A stretch of 64,000 bases of DNA from Choricystis sp. odSpoLacu1 (taxonomy: Eukaryota; Chlorophyta; Trebouxiophyceae): positions 248,001-312,000 of the forward strand of contig OY253663.1 of assembly GCA_958009055.1 (NCBI GenBank), read 5' to 3'. Under the pieces are notes generated by a model. That model did no database searches and was not told where the DNA came from. It worked only from the letters and a program-made list of their open reading frames with translations. How positions within the stretch are numbered: the stretch's first letter is position 1; each line of letters starts with the position of its first letter. Below are positions 54,130-63,777 of this stretch, in pieces. The translations under genes were made by a program, and so were the position numbers.

Positions 54130-54530
54130 TCACGCCGGCTTGTACGCCGCCAGCTCGCGCTTGTAGCGGTCCTTGTCCTTCTCCGCCTGCTTGGCGTACT
54201 TGGCCTTGTCCGCGTCGGACACGGACTTCCACAGCTGGCCCAGCTCCTTGCCAATCTCGCCGATGCCCCACGACGGGTGGGCGGCCTTGATGGCGGCGCG
54301 CTTGTCGTTGCTGTAAGTGTGGGTTGTGGGTGGGACGGGGTGGCGGAAGTGTGAGTGCGGAGTCAGGAGGGGTAGGTGCGCGCGCGGACAACAGCCACCC
54401 CCTCTCTCTCCTCTTGTTCTCTCTCTCACCAGAAGAAGATGTACGAGCCGCACGGCTTCTTGGGGGCGTTGGGGTCCTTCTTGGCCTTGGGCGCTTTGGC
54501 CTTGGCGGCCGTTTTGGCTTTGGGGGGCAT
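54130..54530 (-). CDS. HMGB: HMG-box protein (HMGB/NHP6-like)
   Basis: Exons 54430-54530 and 54130-54310 (phase 2) give 93 residues. A Lys/Ala-rich start, MPPKAKTAAKAKAPKAKKDP, leads into one HMG box: NAPKKPCGSYIFFCNDKRAA, IKAAHPSWGIGEIGKELGQL, WKSVSDADKAKYAKQAEKDK. This is the minimal NHP6-like form with no acidic tail. It bends DNA without sequence preference and helps remodelling and FACT-type complexes in the nucleus. The box is complete; the intron splits it after helix 1 begins, a common HMGB position. A likely leader exon lies about 700 bases upstream. Confidence 0.95.
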
Positions 54531-54562
54531 GGTTGGCGGGCGGGTGGTGGTGGAGGGGGTGC

Positions 54563-55246
54563 CTGCGAGGGTGGGAAGGGAGCGGGAACGTGAGTGCCGA
54601 CGTTGCGCTGCCTCTCCCCGCGCGCGGCCCGGCCTCGCCCCCCCTCGGCAGCCGTCACCCCCCACTTGCACGCCGAGAGGGTCGCTCGCGCCCGGCAGGG
54701 CGAGGCGGGCGCGTGCCGAGGGGCGGACGGCGGCGGGGGCGTGGGCGGCGGGATGCGGCCGTTTGGCGAGTGCGTCCGCAGGGGGAGGCGTCCGCTCTCG
54801 GTGCGTGCCGCCGGACGCGCGCGCTCGCCCAACGCCGGCCAACACGCGCCATGCAGGTCTCTCTGCTCGCAAGGGGGCCGTCAGAGAAGGCTTGGCCGGG
54901 CGCCAGGTGGCTGGGAGCCAGCGCCCGCATTTCGGTGTCGCATGCCCGGCCCGGCCCCCAAAACGGCGCCCCACGCCGGCAGCAGGCGCGCCGCGCCTGC
55001 CCGCCGTCGTGAGGCGGCCGCACCCACTCTCAAGAGTGGCCACGGCGGTTACGAGGGGGCGGTGCCGGCGGGAAGGCGCGGACGGCGGCCACAGGCCCAA
55101 ATCAAAAAGGACGCACTCAAGACACCTCGGATTCTTGGGGACGCCGCCCCTCCCGCCCCTCGGCGCCCGCCCCAGGTGGTGCGGGGGGGGCGTGTGAGTG
55201 CGCTGGCGCGGGCCAAAGGGAGCGGCGTGAGGAAAGAGGAACGTAC
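54563..55246 (-). other. Candidate 5' UTR intron of the HMGB gene
   Basis: A strong donor, CCAG|GTACGT, at 55247/55246 and an acceptor, CCTCGCAG, at 54564-54563 bracket 684 bases upstream of the HMGB ATG (54530). The sequence just upstream of the donor is T/C-rich like a leader. This clashes with extending the coiled-coil frame to 55117. Confidence 0.4.
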
Positions 55247-55857
55247 CTGGTTGTCGAAGAGAAGGAGAAAGCAAGAGTGAAAACGAAACGTTGCGAAAAC
55301 CGTTTTCGAGACGCGGTCACTGCGTCGTCAGCGTTGAGAGGGGGCCGCTTCCCCGCCACTTCAGCCTTCGTTTGGTTGAATACACGCTGCGACGCGGGAA
55401 CAGGCATTCCAGTAAAAATAGAAAGGAAGAAAAAACACAGACGCCAAAGAAGGAGGGAGGGCGGGGTGCGGTGCGAAAACACGACGCACTCTCCCTCCGA
55501 ACCCTCCTTCTCACCCTCCCTCCCGCCCCGCCCTAACCCGCGCTCACACGCCGCCCCCTCCGCCTGCCCTATGGCGCGCTCCCTCCCCGCCTTCAGGCTG
55601 GCAATCTCGGCGCGCAGCTTGGCCACCTCGCGCACCGCGGCGGCCGCCGACGCGCGCGCGGCAGCGGCCACCGCGCGCTCGGTCTTGACAGCTTCATTGG
55701 CCTGGGCCAGCGCTTGGCGCAGGGATTCAATGGTGTTGGAGGAGGTGGTGGTGTCGTTGGTGGTGATGGTGGCGGGTGGAGGAGGGTGGCTGGACCCGGG
55801 CAGCAGCCTGCGGCAAAAACGCAGACACCACCCGCGGCGGCGGCGCCCCATCCCCAT
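55117..55857 (-). CDS. Doubtful small coiled-coil protein
   Basis: From an ATG at 55857 the frame is open to 55117. Residues 40-85 form a clear coiled coil: TIESLRQALAQANEAVKTER, AVAAAARASAAAAVREVAKL, RAEIASLKAGRERAIGQ. On both sides the sequence looks non-coding or spliced. A GTGTGAG donor follows the coil at about 55553. A different frame upstream (NPNLSEPPSEPPPQPPAATL) looks more protein-like than the ATG-linked one. The coil is probably one exon of a gene whose ends I cannot set. No family recognised. Confidence 0.35.
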   Translation of the reverse strand: MGMGRRRRGWCLRFCRRLLPGSSHPPPPATITTNDTTTSSNTIESLRQALAQANEAVKTERAVAAAARASAAAAVREVAKLRAEIASLKAGRERAIGQAEGAACERGLGRGGREGEKEGSEGECVVFSHRTPPSLLLWRLCFFFLSIFTGMPVPASQRVFNQTKAEVAGKRPPLNADDAVTASRKRFSQRFVFTLAFSFSSTTRYVPLSSRRSLWPAPAHSHAPPAPPGAGAEGREGRRPQESEVS

Positions 55858-55994
55858 TCTCGACGCGAGACCGCAGCGTGGCGGCGGGAGGCTGGGGCGG
55901 GGGCTCGCTGGGCGGTTCGGAGAGATTGGGATTTGGGGTGGTCCACCCGCTCTCTGCGCCCTGCACCCCACCTCCCCTGGCCCCCGCCCCCGCC

Positions 55995-56058
55995 ACCGAG
56001 GCGGTGCCTCGGTGCGTGCACACGCACCGAGAGAGCTCTAGCCCTAGGGTCCTAGGGC
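55995..56058. repeat. Three inverted repeats in 64 bases
   Basis: Repeat 1: ACCGAGGC (55995-56002) with GCCTCGGT (56006-56013). Repeat 2: CTCGGTGCGTG (56008-56018) with CACGCACCGAG (56021-56031). Repeat 3: GCCCTAGG (56041-56048) with CCTAGGGC (56051-56058). Repeats 1 and 2 share bases, so only one can fold at a time. The cluster is just downstream of the PRMT7-like gene. Confidence 0.85.
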
Positions 56059-56175
56059 CAGAGTACGTCAGCGATGTGCGCCGGTTGCGCGAGACTCGTT
56101 TTTTGGAAGTGCGAGAGTGGAGGGTAGAGGAGAGACGCGCCCGGGGAGCACCACAATAAAGCTCTTCCTTCCCCT

Positions 56176-57838
56176 CTACGAAAACAGCCTGCCACAGACC
56201 CCCCCCGCCACCCCCGCGTCCAGCCCCCAGTCCGAGGGACGAGCGCCCACAGCAGCAGCCGCGGTGGCCACCGCCCGAAACGCGAGGGGGGAGGCTGCAG
56301 CCGCGGACGACAGAGCGGCGGCAGCGTCGGCCGCTGCGGCGCGCGCTGCCGCTGCCGCCGGCGGCAGCACAGACGCTGCTGCCGCCCCCACCACCTTGAA
56401 ACTGACGCCATAGGTGTCGTGTGACGCGGACAACGTCAGCTCAGCCCCCTGTGCCACGTCCAAGGGCGCCACCCACTGCAGCGCGGTGCGGAATGAAGGC
56501 GCGCGGCCGCACGTCCCCACCCCATCCCCCGACCACCCACCCGTCGCCAGCCTCTCGCCACCCCCCACGTCCAGCACCGCCCAGAACGCGATGGCGTGGA
56601 TGGTGCCGGTCGTGGTGATGGGGAGGGTGACGTGTGCGTCTGCCGGTGTCGGTGGCAAGCGTGAGGCAAAGTCGAAAGAAAGACCAGCCACGCGCGTCGG
56701 CGGCGCGAGCGGCGTCCAGCCTGCAGCGCCCACTGATTGCGGTGCCGCGGGGTCCACCGCCTCATACTCGCCCGCGGTGACGCGCCATGCGGTCAAATGG
56801 TCAGACGCCACGCCGTCCGGCAGGGCGGGGGTGGCCAGCTGGACGGGGGCGCACCAGAGCGCCGCAGCCGACGGCACGGAGACCGCGCCCGGCACACACA
56901 GCGCCCGCCTCGCGGCCGAGGCGACATGCAGTGCCCCCTCCCCAATGCCGCCCGCGTCAAAAACTTCAAACAGGAGCACGTGGGCGCGGGCATGCAGGGT
57001 GGGGCCGCCTGGAGGGGCGCTCGGGGGGAGGGGGTCGCTTGCGACCGCCGCGCGGCGCACGTCTCCAGCGTTGACTCGCACCCGGTGACCCACCCCCGCC
57101 GCTTCCACGATGGCGGCTGCCGCGGCGGCCAGGGCGGGAGACTGCTCGATGCAGGTGACGCGCGCGTTGGTGGCGCTGTGTGGAGTGAAGGGTGGTTGGT
57201 TTTTTGAGTGTGTGTGTGTTGCCCGCACCATCTCACACACTCTTTCCTTTTCATTCCACTCTCTCACCGTGCCACCAAAATGCCCAACAACCCGCTGCCC
57301 GCCCCCGCGTCCAGGACGTGGGGGTCGGCCACCCCGGCCGCGCGCGCGGAGTGCACCGCGCGTGCCGCCGCGCACGCCAACACCAGCGCTCGAGAGTGGT
57401 CCGCCAGCATGGTCCAGTGCCGGGATGCGGGCGTGGCGCAGGAGGCGGCAGGGTGCGGAGGCGGGGGTGAAGATGAGCTGGGCGGAGTCGCGGCGCACGC
57501 GCAGGGGGAGGGTCGAGTGCTTGAGTGATTCTTTTCCACTCCTCCCGCCCCTCCCCTCCTCCCTCAACACAACCCCAGACCTTCTCGCGCGTGTTTTCTT
57601 CACTTTTCCTTTTTTCTTTTTTCGAACTCGGCCAACGTTTTGCACTCTATGAGCCCCTCCCGCCCCCCCACCCACACCTTTTTTCTTTTTCCGCGAGACA
57701 AACAACCACACGACGGCTGCCACGGGGTGTTACTTCGGCAGGCTTGGTCTTGGGTGATGCTGCATCACTTTTTGCGCCCCAAGGCCGAGCCTGCGCTCTC
57801 CCCGTACTGTGATGATGATGATGATGATGAGGGTTCAT
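56176..57838 (-). CDS. PRMT7: PRMT7-like protein arginine methyltransferase
   Basis: Exons 57678-57838, 57268-57519 and 56176-57175 give 470 residues. The Rossmann core has RHWTMLADHSRALVLACAAA, VLDAGAGSGLLGILVAR (AdoMet loop), VTCIEQSPALAAAAAAIVEA, and LLFEVFDAGGIGEGALH, the PRMT7 form of the double-E motif. The beta-barrel half follows with HVTLPITTTGTIHAIAFWAV and ELTLSASHDTYGVSFK. PRMT7 monomethylates arginine in histones and other proteins. Animal and plant PRMT7 have two tandem methyltransferase units (about 700 residues); only one is seen here. The N-terminus has a natural run of seven histidines. Exon 1 and its acceptor (CTCAAG, weak tract) are less certain. The 305 bases between its start and SAP18 form a divergent promoter with nothing else seen. 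Confidence 0.78.
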
Positions 57839-58143
57839 TGTGTGTGTGTGAAGAGAAGCGCGGTTTTGTGGGGGGGCGAGGGGGGCACGCAAACCACCCC
57901 CCAAAAAAACGATGCAAAAACAAGTGATTTGTGGGCTTGAAAACCACCTCACCTCGTGTTATGAAACACACATGAACGCTCTCCAAACGTCTCCTCGGGC
58001 AGCAAAAGAGTCGAGGGTGGGTCGGGGGAAAAACAAAACGCACCGCTTTTTCGTTTCACTCTCTCTCATCGTGCGCCCGCGCGCGCGCTCTCTCGCCACC
58101 TCCGCCACACACACACACAAGCCAGACACCCTCCCTACTAACC

Positions 58144-59055
58144 ATGGGCCGCCGCCGCAACCGCGGCGGCCGGGGCGGCGGCGCCAGCGACGCGCCGCGC
58201 GCAGCTGATGCCGCCGGTCGCGGCCGACCCAAGAAACGGGGCGCAAAGCACGCCAGCCCTCGCACCGCGCCCGATGGCAGGCCCGAAGTAGACCGCGAGC
58301 GCGTGTGCCCGCTGCTGCTGCGCGTGTTTCCGCGGGTGGGGGGGCACGCTCGGGAGAGCGCGTTTGCAACGCGCGCCCGGCTGCCGGCGCGGGAGGTGCA
58401 GATCTACACGTGGCCCGACGCCACGCTGCGAGAGGTAGGCAGGTGTGGGGAAGGAGGAGGAGGAGAGACGCGGAGCGTGTGTGTTTGTGTGTGCGTGCGT
58501 CCAGTTCGTTTGACACCACCCCCCCAACTCTCCCACCCACACAGCTGTCCGACCTCGTCCAAGAAGTGCAGACCGAAGCCGCCTCACCGTCCGCCGTCCT
58601 CGATTTCGCGCTCGTCTACCCAGGGCGCACAGGCGCCCCCGTCCTGCGACGCGTCGGCCGCGTGCGCGCGCGTGGCCGCGGGCGTGACGACGGCGTCACC
58701 CTGCGCAGCGTCGGGTTTCAGACGGGGGACTATGTGAGCCTGGCCCTAGAGCTGGCGGGTGGGGAGGGAAAGCCGGGCAGCGACAAGGCGCGCAGTGTGG
58801 GTGGCGGCAGCGTCCCTGGGCGCAGGACGCGCAGCCGCTCCCCCGCCCGCCGCTCCAGGACGCGCAGCCGCTCCCCTGCTCGCCGCGGCCGGTCGCCCCC
58901 GCGCGGGCGGTCGCCCCCGCGCGGCCGCTCCCGCACGCCCCCCCCGCCGTGGCCGGTCGCGGTCGCGGTCATATTCGTCGCGTTCCTACTCGTTGTACAG
59001 CAGCCGGAGCAGGAGCCGCAGTCGCAGCTACAGCCAGTCGCGCAGTCGGGGGTGA
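58144..59055 (+). CDS. SAP18: SAP18-like protein with RS tail, frame-broken once
   Basis: Exons 58144-58434 and 58545-59055. SAP18 takes part in Sin3-HDAC repression and in the exon-junction ASAP/PSAP complex. Its ubiquitin-like fold is present: VCPLLLRVFPRVGGHARESA, EVQIYTWPDATLRE, LSDLVQEVQTEAASPSAVLD, FALVYPGRTGAPVLRRVG, DDGVTLRSVGFQTGDYVSLA. A basic N-terminus (MGRRRNRGGRGGGAS) precedes it. An RS/RGRSP tail follows, which animals lack in SAP18 itself. At the C8 tract (58938-58945) the RS repeat moves to the next frame (SRSYSSRSYSLYSSRSRSRS), which ends at 59055 as SQSRSRG. One base fewer restores a continuous 266-residue protein; uncorrected, the frame runs into an unrelated hydrophobic stretch. 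Confidence 0.88.
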
Positions 59056-59084
59056 GGGAGAGAGGAGGGAGGGAAGAGAAAGTG

Positions 59085-59089
59085 TGTAA
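59085..59089 (+). terminator. TGTAA, possible polyadenylation signal of SAP18
   Basis: Thirty bases past the SAP18 stop at 59055. The position suits the RS-frame stop rather than a stop in the uncorrected frame. Confidence 0.4.
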
Positions 59090-59295
59090 AAAAACGAGTA
59101 TTGACGAAAAAACTCACGCTGTTTCCAAACCACCACCCCACCCGGGCGCGTCTACAAGGGGAGTTGAGGAGCAGAGCAAACGCGCTTTGAACTGGTGCTT
59201 GCAAAGGAAAAAAACATGGGGAGAAAAAAGGCAGCGACATAAAAAAAGAAAAAAGAAAGCCTCCACCACTTTCCCACCCACACACCACACTCTCA

Positions 59296-60495
59296 TCACC
59301 ACGTTCCCACCGCGTGCGCGCTCGGGTTGGCGAACGCGGCATACCCCCACCTCGTCTCCAGGGCAAAGGGTTCACTGATCTTCACACCGTCGGCCGCTGT
59401 AACCGTCGCGATCTGAAACTTGTTGATCGTCTGCTTGTCGCGGTAGTAGCACACCGCCAGCGCCTCCTTCATCAGCGCTTCCGCCGCCTCGCCGTCCATG
59501 TCGGGGGCCCACTTCTCCCGGAACAGGGGGCGGGCCAGGTGGGCGCCAAACCCGGTGGCGACGTGGCCGTCGGTGTAGGAAACGCCCAGCATGCCGATGC
59601 ACCCCAAAAACTTGTCACCGCTGCCCGCGTCCACGCCGCCCACGACCAACGAGTTCCAGAGGGGATCAAACTTGGAGCGCCGGTTGTACAGGACGCGGGT
59701 CAGGTAGGAGTGCAGGGCGGCTGGGGTGCGGGTTTCGCCATCATTCGCACAAAAGTCAGCGGCGTTGAGTTCGGCCGTCAAGCGCAGGATGTACTGAAAA
59801 TCGCTCAACTCGCCGCCCGCGCCCAGCACGGTGGTGGACCCAATGGGAGCGAGGCGTTGGAAGGATTTGTAGCGCTTGGTGGAGCCGTAGGAGCCTGGGT
59901 GGGTGGAGAGGGGAGGGGTGAGGGTTAGATGAACGAAAAGAAAAGGAACGACGATTCCACTCTCTCTCGCACACACACAACTGACTCACCCAGCGTGTCG
60001 GACGCCAGCATGATGCCGTCCTTGTAGATGAGGCCCAGGACGGACGTGCCGGTGACGTAGGGAGTGCTGTGGGTGGGTGGGAAAGCGGGTGTGGGGTGAG
60101 AAAGAGTGTCTGTGCGTGACTTTCTCCCCAAAAGCTGGACGCGCAACGTCGTGCGTTGCATCAAACACTCGGGGCGGGCGTGAAGAAGCGGGAAAGAAAC
60201 CCGCGCCGCAGCGGGAGTGCCAACACCCCGCCCCGATGCGCGCGCGATGGGGTGTTTTTCGATCCCTCCCTCCTCCTCCTCTCCCACCACCATCCAACCC
60301 AACTCACGTCGTGCGTTGGCGCGGGTCAGCATCCGCCGCCACGTCGGCCGGGGCCACCGCAAAGGGGGCCGCCCCCGACAGCGGCGCGAGCGCGGTCGGC
60401 GCACGCGCGGCGGGCGGCGCGGTCGGGTCGGCCAGCGCGGGGCCGGAGCAGCCGGGGCCCAGTGCTTCCGCGTGGGACAGGGGGCGTGGGTACAT
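59296..60495 (-). CDS. PBG1: 20S proteasome subunit beta-7 (PSMB4/PBG type)
   Basis: Exons 60308-60495, 59990-60066 and 59296-59894 give 287 residues. The mature part begins near TTPYVTGTSVLGLIYKDGIM and continues LASDTLGSYGSTKRYKSFQR, GAGGELSDFQYILRLTAEL, YLTRVLYNRRSKFDPLWNSL, VVGGVDAG, DGHVATGFGAHLARP and YYRDKQTINKFQIATVTAAD. These match the non-catalytic seventh beta subunit. The threonine of this subunit is not an active protease in other eukaryotes because the site is incomplete. An N-terminal propeptide of about 60 residues, Ala/Pro-rich, is longer than in plants. The last residues (WGYAAFANPSAHAVGTW) are family-like. Divergent from the LEA-like gene, with 166 bases between starts. Confidence 0.95.
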
Positions 60496-60661
60496 GGTGT
60501 AGATTGGAAGGGAGCGCAAAGCAGAGAGAGGGCGCCCGAGAGAACAGCGAAAGAGTGAGTTTTGCGATGGGGTGTCCACAAACAATCCTCTCGGCTTTCT
60601 CTCTCTCTGCGACACCCCACCACCACCCACTTTTCCCACCCCGACACACGCACGCCACACC

Positions 60662-62561
60662 ATGACGCGCAAACGCGGCAACAGCCGGGGGCGCAGCGGC
60701 GGTCCGACGGTGAGTGTGTGGGAAGGTGGGGCGTGGGTGTTCGGCGTTTGCCGAACACCCACGTGTGTGTGTGTGCGGGCTCCCACGCCTGCACATGCAC
60801 TGCGACCGCCGCTTGCCTGGCTGGCAGGCGCGCTGTGAGGGCCTGTGTCTCGAGACACGGGGCGAGCGTGGCAGCGACAGACTCGGACGCGCGGGGCCGA
60901 GCGTCAATTTGCCGGCATGCGGACGCACAGCGCGCGGCGCCGGCGCGAAAACTGTCGTGCCTTGGCCTCGGGCCGCTCCCCTCCTGCGTCCGCGTGCGCC
61001 GTGCGTGTGTGCGGCAAGCGCCCGACAGGGCGGGTGGGGAGGAGAGAGCGCGAGTCGCGCCGGGGCGGAGAGGCGCGAGCGCGAGAGAACAGGGCGGCCC
61101 GGCGTGCCCGTGTGCTCCCCGACCCTCCCTCTCCCCCCTCACCCCCCACCCGACCAGGCCACCGTTGCCACCGACCCCCCGCCTTCCCCCCCCCCCGCCC
61201 CCTCCGCCGCCCTGGCCGCCCGCTTGGCGGACCCCGCGACCGCTACTGACGGCGCCGTGTCCGACGTCCCCTCCAACCGGTCGGAGCTTGGGTCTGTGTC
61301 CCACCTCGGCACCGACCTCGCATCCGTCGGCGACGCCGCGTCCGACATCGGGGACGTGCCGGAGCCGCCGCCGCCGCCCCCCCCCGGGGGCGCGGTGTGG
61401 CGGGGGCCCACCCTGCCGCCGCGCGGGGGTGGCGGGTCGCCCGGCGCGTCTCCGCGCGGGTCGGCCGGCGTGGACGGCCCCTCGTCGCCCACCCTGACGG
61501 ACGGCGCGAATGGCGTCAAAGCCGCGATCGATGGCGCTGCCGCCGAGGGCAGAGCCGTGGCGGAGCGCGTAGAGGGTGCTGCCGCGGACGCGAAACAAGC
61601 GTTCGACGCGGCCGCCGCTGACAACGACCGCGCGGCCGCGTCCGCCGCCGACGCCGCCAAGCGGGCCGGCCACGATGCCGCGGCCGCCGCGTCCAGAGCC
61701 GTGGACAGCGTCAAGTCTGCTGCTGTGGCGGCGGGCGACAAGGCGAGGGACGTGGGCGGGCGCGTGGCGGACGCCGCGGGCAAGGCGGCCCACACGACCG
61801 CCGAAGCCGCCAAGTCCGCGGCTTATACGACGGCGGAGGCCGCCAAAACCGCGGCCCACACCACCGCGGAAGCCGCCAAAACGGCCGCCCACAAGACGGC
61901 GGACGTGGCGTCCAAAGCCGCGACGGAAACCGCCAGAGTGGCGGGCGTCGCGGCATCGGAAACCTCCAGAGTCACGGCCGCCGCCAAGGACAAGGCCGCC
62001 GCCGCGTCCCGCGCCACTGCGGATGCCGCCGGGCGGGCGGCCGCCGCCACCGCGGAGGAAGGCAAGCGCGTGGCCGCCGAAACGGCGCGCGTCGCGCGCG
62101 AGGCGGCCGAGGACGGCGCCCGCGTGGCGGGCCAAGCAGCCGACAAGGCGGCCGCTGTCGCCCGCGCGGCTGCTGAAGACGGGAAGCGCGTCGCCGGCCA
62201 GGCGGCCGACAAGGCGGCCGCCGTCGCGGGCGACGTGTCGGCCGCCGCGTCGGCGGCCGCGGAAAAAGGCATGCGCGCCGCCTCCGCCGCTGCCGACGAA
62301 GCCTCCAGACTGGCCCGCGTGGCGGCGGATGAAGGCGCCAAAGCGGCGCACGCGGCCGCCGAGGCGGGGGGCAAGGTGGCGGCCGCGGCGGCCGAGTCGG
62401 CGTCGGCCGCCGCGCACGCGACGGCGGACGCGGCGCGCGCTGCGTCCGCGGCTGCCGCCGATTTTTACGAGCGCCACCCCACCGCCGTGTGGGTGGCTGG
62501 GGCGGCGGTGGCGGCGTTTGCGGCGGTCATGGTGTTTGCGACGGCCAAGTCGCGGCGGTGA
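60662..62561 (+). CDS. LEA-like 11-residue-repeat protein with C-terminal membrane anchor
   Basis: Exons 60662-60709 and 61158-62561 give 483 residues. After an acidic/Pro-rich N-terminal third (DLASVGDAASDIGDVPEPPP) comes a region of about 270 residues of Ala/Lys/Glu/Asp repeats, for example AAHTTAEAAKTAAHTTAEAA, AAETARVAREAAEDGARVA and AGQAADKAAAVARAAAEDG, with 11-residue periodicity as in group 3 LEA proteins. Such repeats fold to amphipathic helices on drying or on membranes. The end is DFYERHPTAVWVAGAAVAAF, AAVMVFATAKSRR: a tail anchor with basic terminus. The protein would lie along a membrane facing the cytosol. I know no named family with this combination; a role in stress protection of an organelle surface is inference. 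Confidence 0.75.
60732..60763. repeat. Perfect 14-bp hairpin in an intron
   Basis: Arms CGTGGGTGTTCGGC (60732-60745) and GCCGAACACCCACG (60750-60763) with loop GTTT, 23 bases into the first intron of the LEA-like gene. The 14-bp stem is all Watson-Crick. Confidence 0.9.
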
Positions 62562-62728
62562 GAGAGGAAAAAGAAGAGGGAAGGCGAGGTTTTTCGGGGG
62601 TCGTTTTTTTGCGTTTTGCCCCCCCCCCCTTTTTGTGTGTGCGTGTGTGCGTGGTCCCCTCACGTATTCCACCTTTGTTCAATGCATGTGCTGGACGATG
62701 TTTTTTGGGGGTGCTGGAGAGAGGGGCG

Positions 62729-62733
62729 TGTAA
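62729..62733 (+). terminator. TGTAA, possible polyadenylation signal
   Basis: 168 bases after the LEA-like stop and 65 bases before the RRP40 ATG, so it could end the first transcript. Confidence 0.3.
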
Positions 62734-62797
62734 AATAGTAAAAAAACAAAGACACACATCGGACCCTCGTTCGTCTCTCTCCCCGCCCCGCTGCGCA

Positions 62798-63685
62798 ATG
62801 GACGCGGTCGTTGGCCAGGTGCGTGCATGCTGTCCCCCCTCCTCTCGCACCTCGCACACACACGCACGCCACGACTCACACACCTCCCCCCCCCACTCCC
62901 CCAATTCAGGCCGTCGCCCCCGGCGACGCAGTGGCCGCCCTCCCCCCCACCGGCGAGCTGCGCGTCGGCCCCGGCCTGGATGCAGACGGCACCCACCTCA
63001 TCACCGAGCGCGCGGGCGTGCTGCGCCGCACGCGGGCAGGCAAGCTGTGGGTCGCGCCGAGGGCGCCGCGCTACGTGCCGTCCCCGGGTGACGCCATCCT
63101 CGGCATCATCACCGACCGCGGCGGCGAAGCCCTTGGCGTGGACGTGGGGGGCGCGTTCCCGGCCACCCTGCCCGCCCTGGCCTTTGAGGGCGCGACGCGG
63201 CGCAACAGGCCAAACCTGGCCCGCGGGGACGCCGTGTTTGCTCGCGTCGTGGCCGCCCCGCCCCACGTGGACGCTGAGCTGAGCTGTGTGGATGAGGGAG
63301 GCAGGGTGAGTGGGTTGGGCAAGGTTGTGTGGAGGGTAGGTGTGTGTGTGTTTTCCGGCGTGCACCCCTAACCCAACCCACCCTCTCCCCTTCCCCACAG
63401 GCCTCCGGCTTCGGCCCGCTCGGCCCCGGCATCATCCTCCACGTGCCCCCCTCCTACGCGCGCGCCCTGGCGGGGCCGACCCCGCCCCCGGCTTTGGCGG
63501 CTGCGGGCGCGGCTGCCGCCTTTGAAATCGCGGCGGGCGCCAACGGCCGCGTGTGGGTGGGGGGCGGCGACCCCGCCGCCGTTGTCGCGGCGGCGGCAGC
63601 CATCTCTGCGGGCGAGTTTGCGGGCGAGGAGGAGGCGGCCAGGATTGCGGCTGACGCGGCGAGTCGGGTCAAGGCAGCCGGATGA
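62798..63685 (+). CDS. RRP40: Exosome subunit RRP40 (EXOSC3)
   Basis: Exons 62798-62818, 62910-63305 and 63401-63685 give 233 residues, the usual size. RRP40 is one of the S1/KH cap proteins of the RNA exosome. The N-terminal part has VAPGDAVAAL, RVGPGLDADGTHLITERAGV and KLWVAPRAPRYVPSPGDAIL. The S1 part has DVGGAFPATLPALAFEGATR, RNRPNLARGDAVFARVV and ELSCVDEGGR. The KH part follows with GFGPLGPGIILHVPPSYARA and NGRVWVGGGDPAAVVAA. The order and the AFEGATRRNRP motif separate it from RRP4 and CSL4. The first exon codes seven residues only. All introns are in phase 0. Confidence 0.93.
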
Positions 63686-63777
63686 CGTTTTTTGTGTTGC
63701 ACTTTTTTTTCTTTTCCCTCACGAAACACACACACTCTCGCCCTCGCTCTCACCCGCACACACCCACACATCCACCC

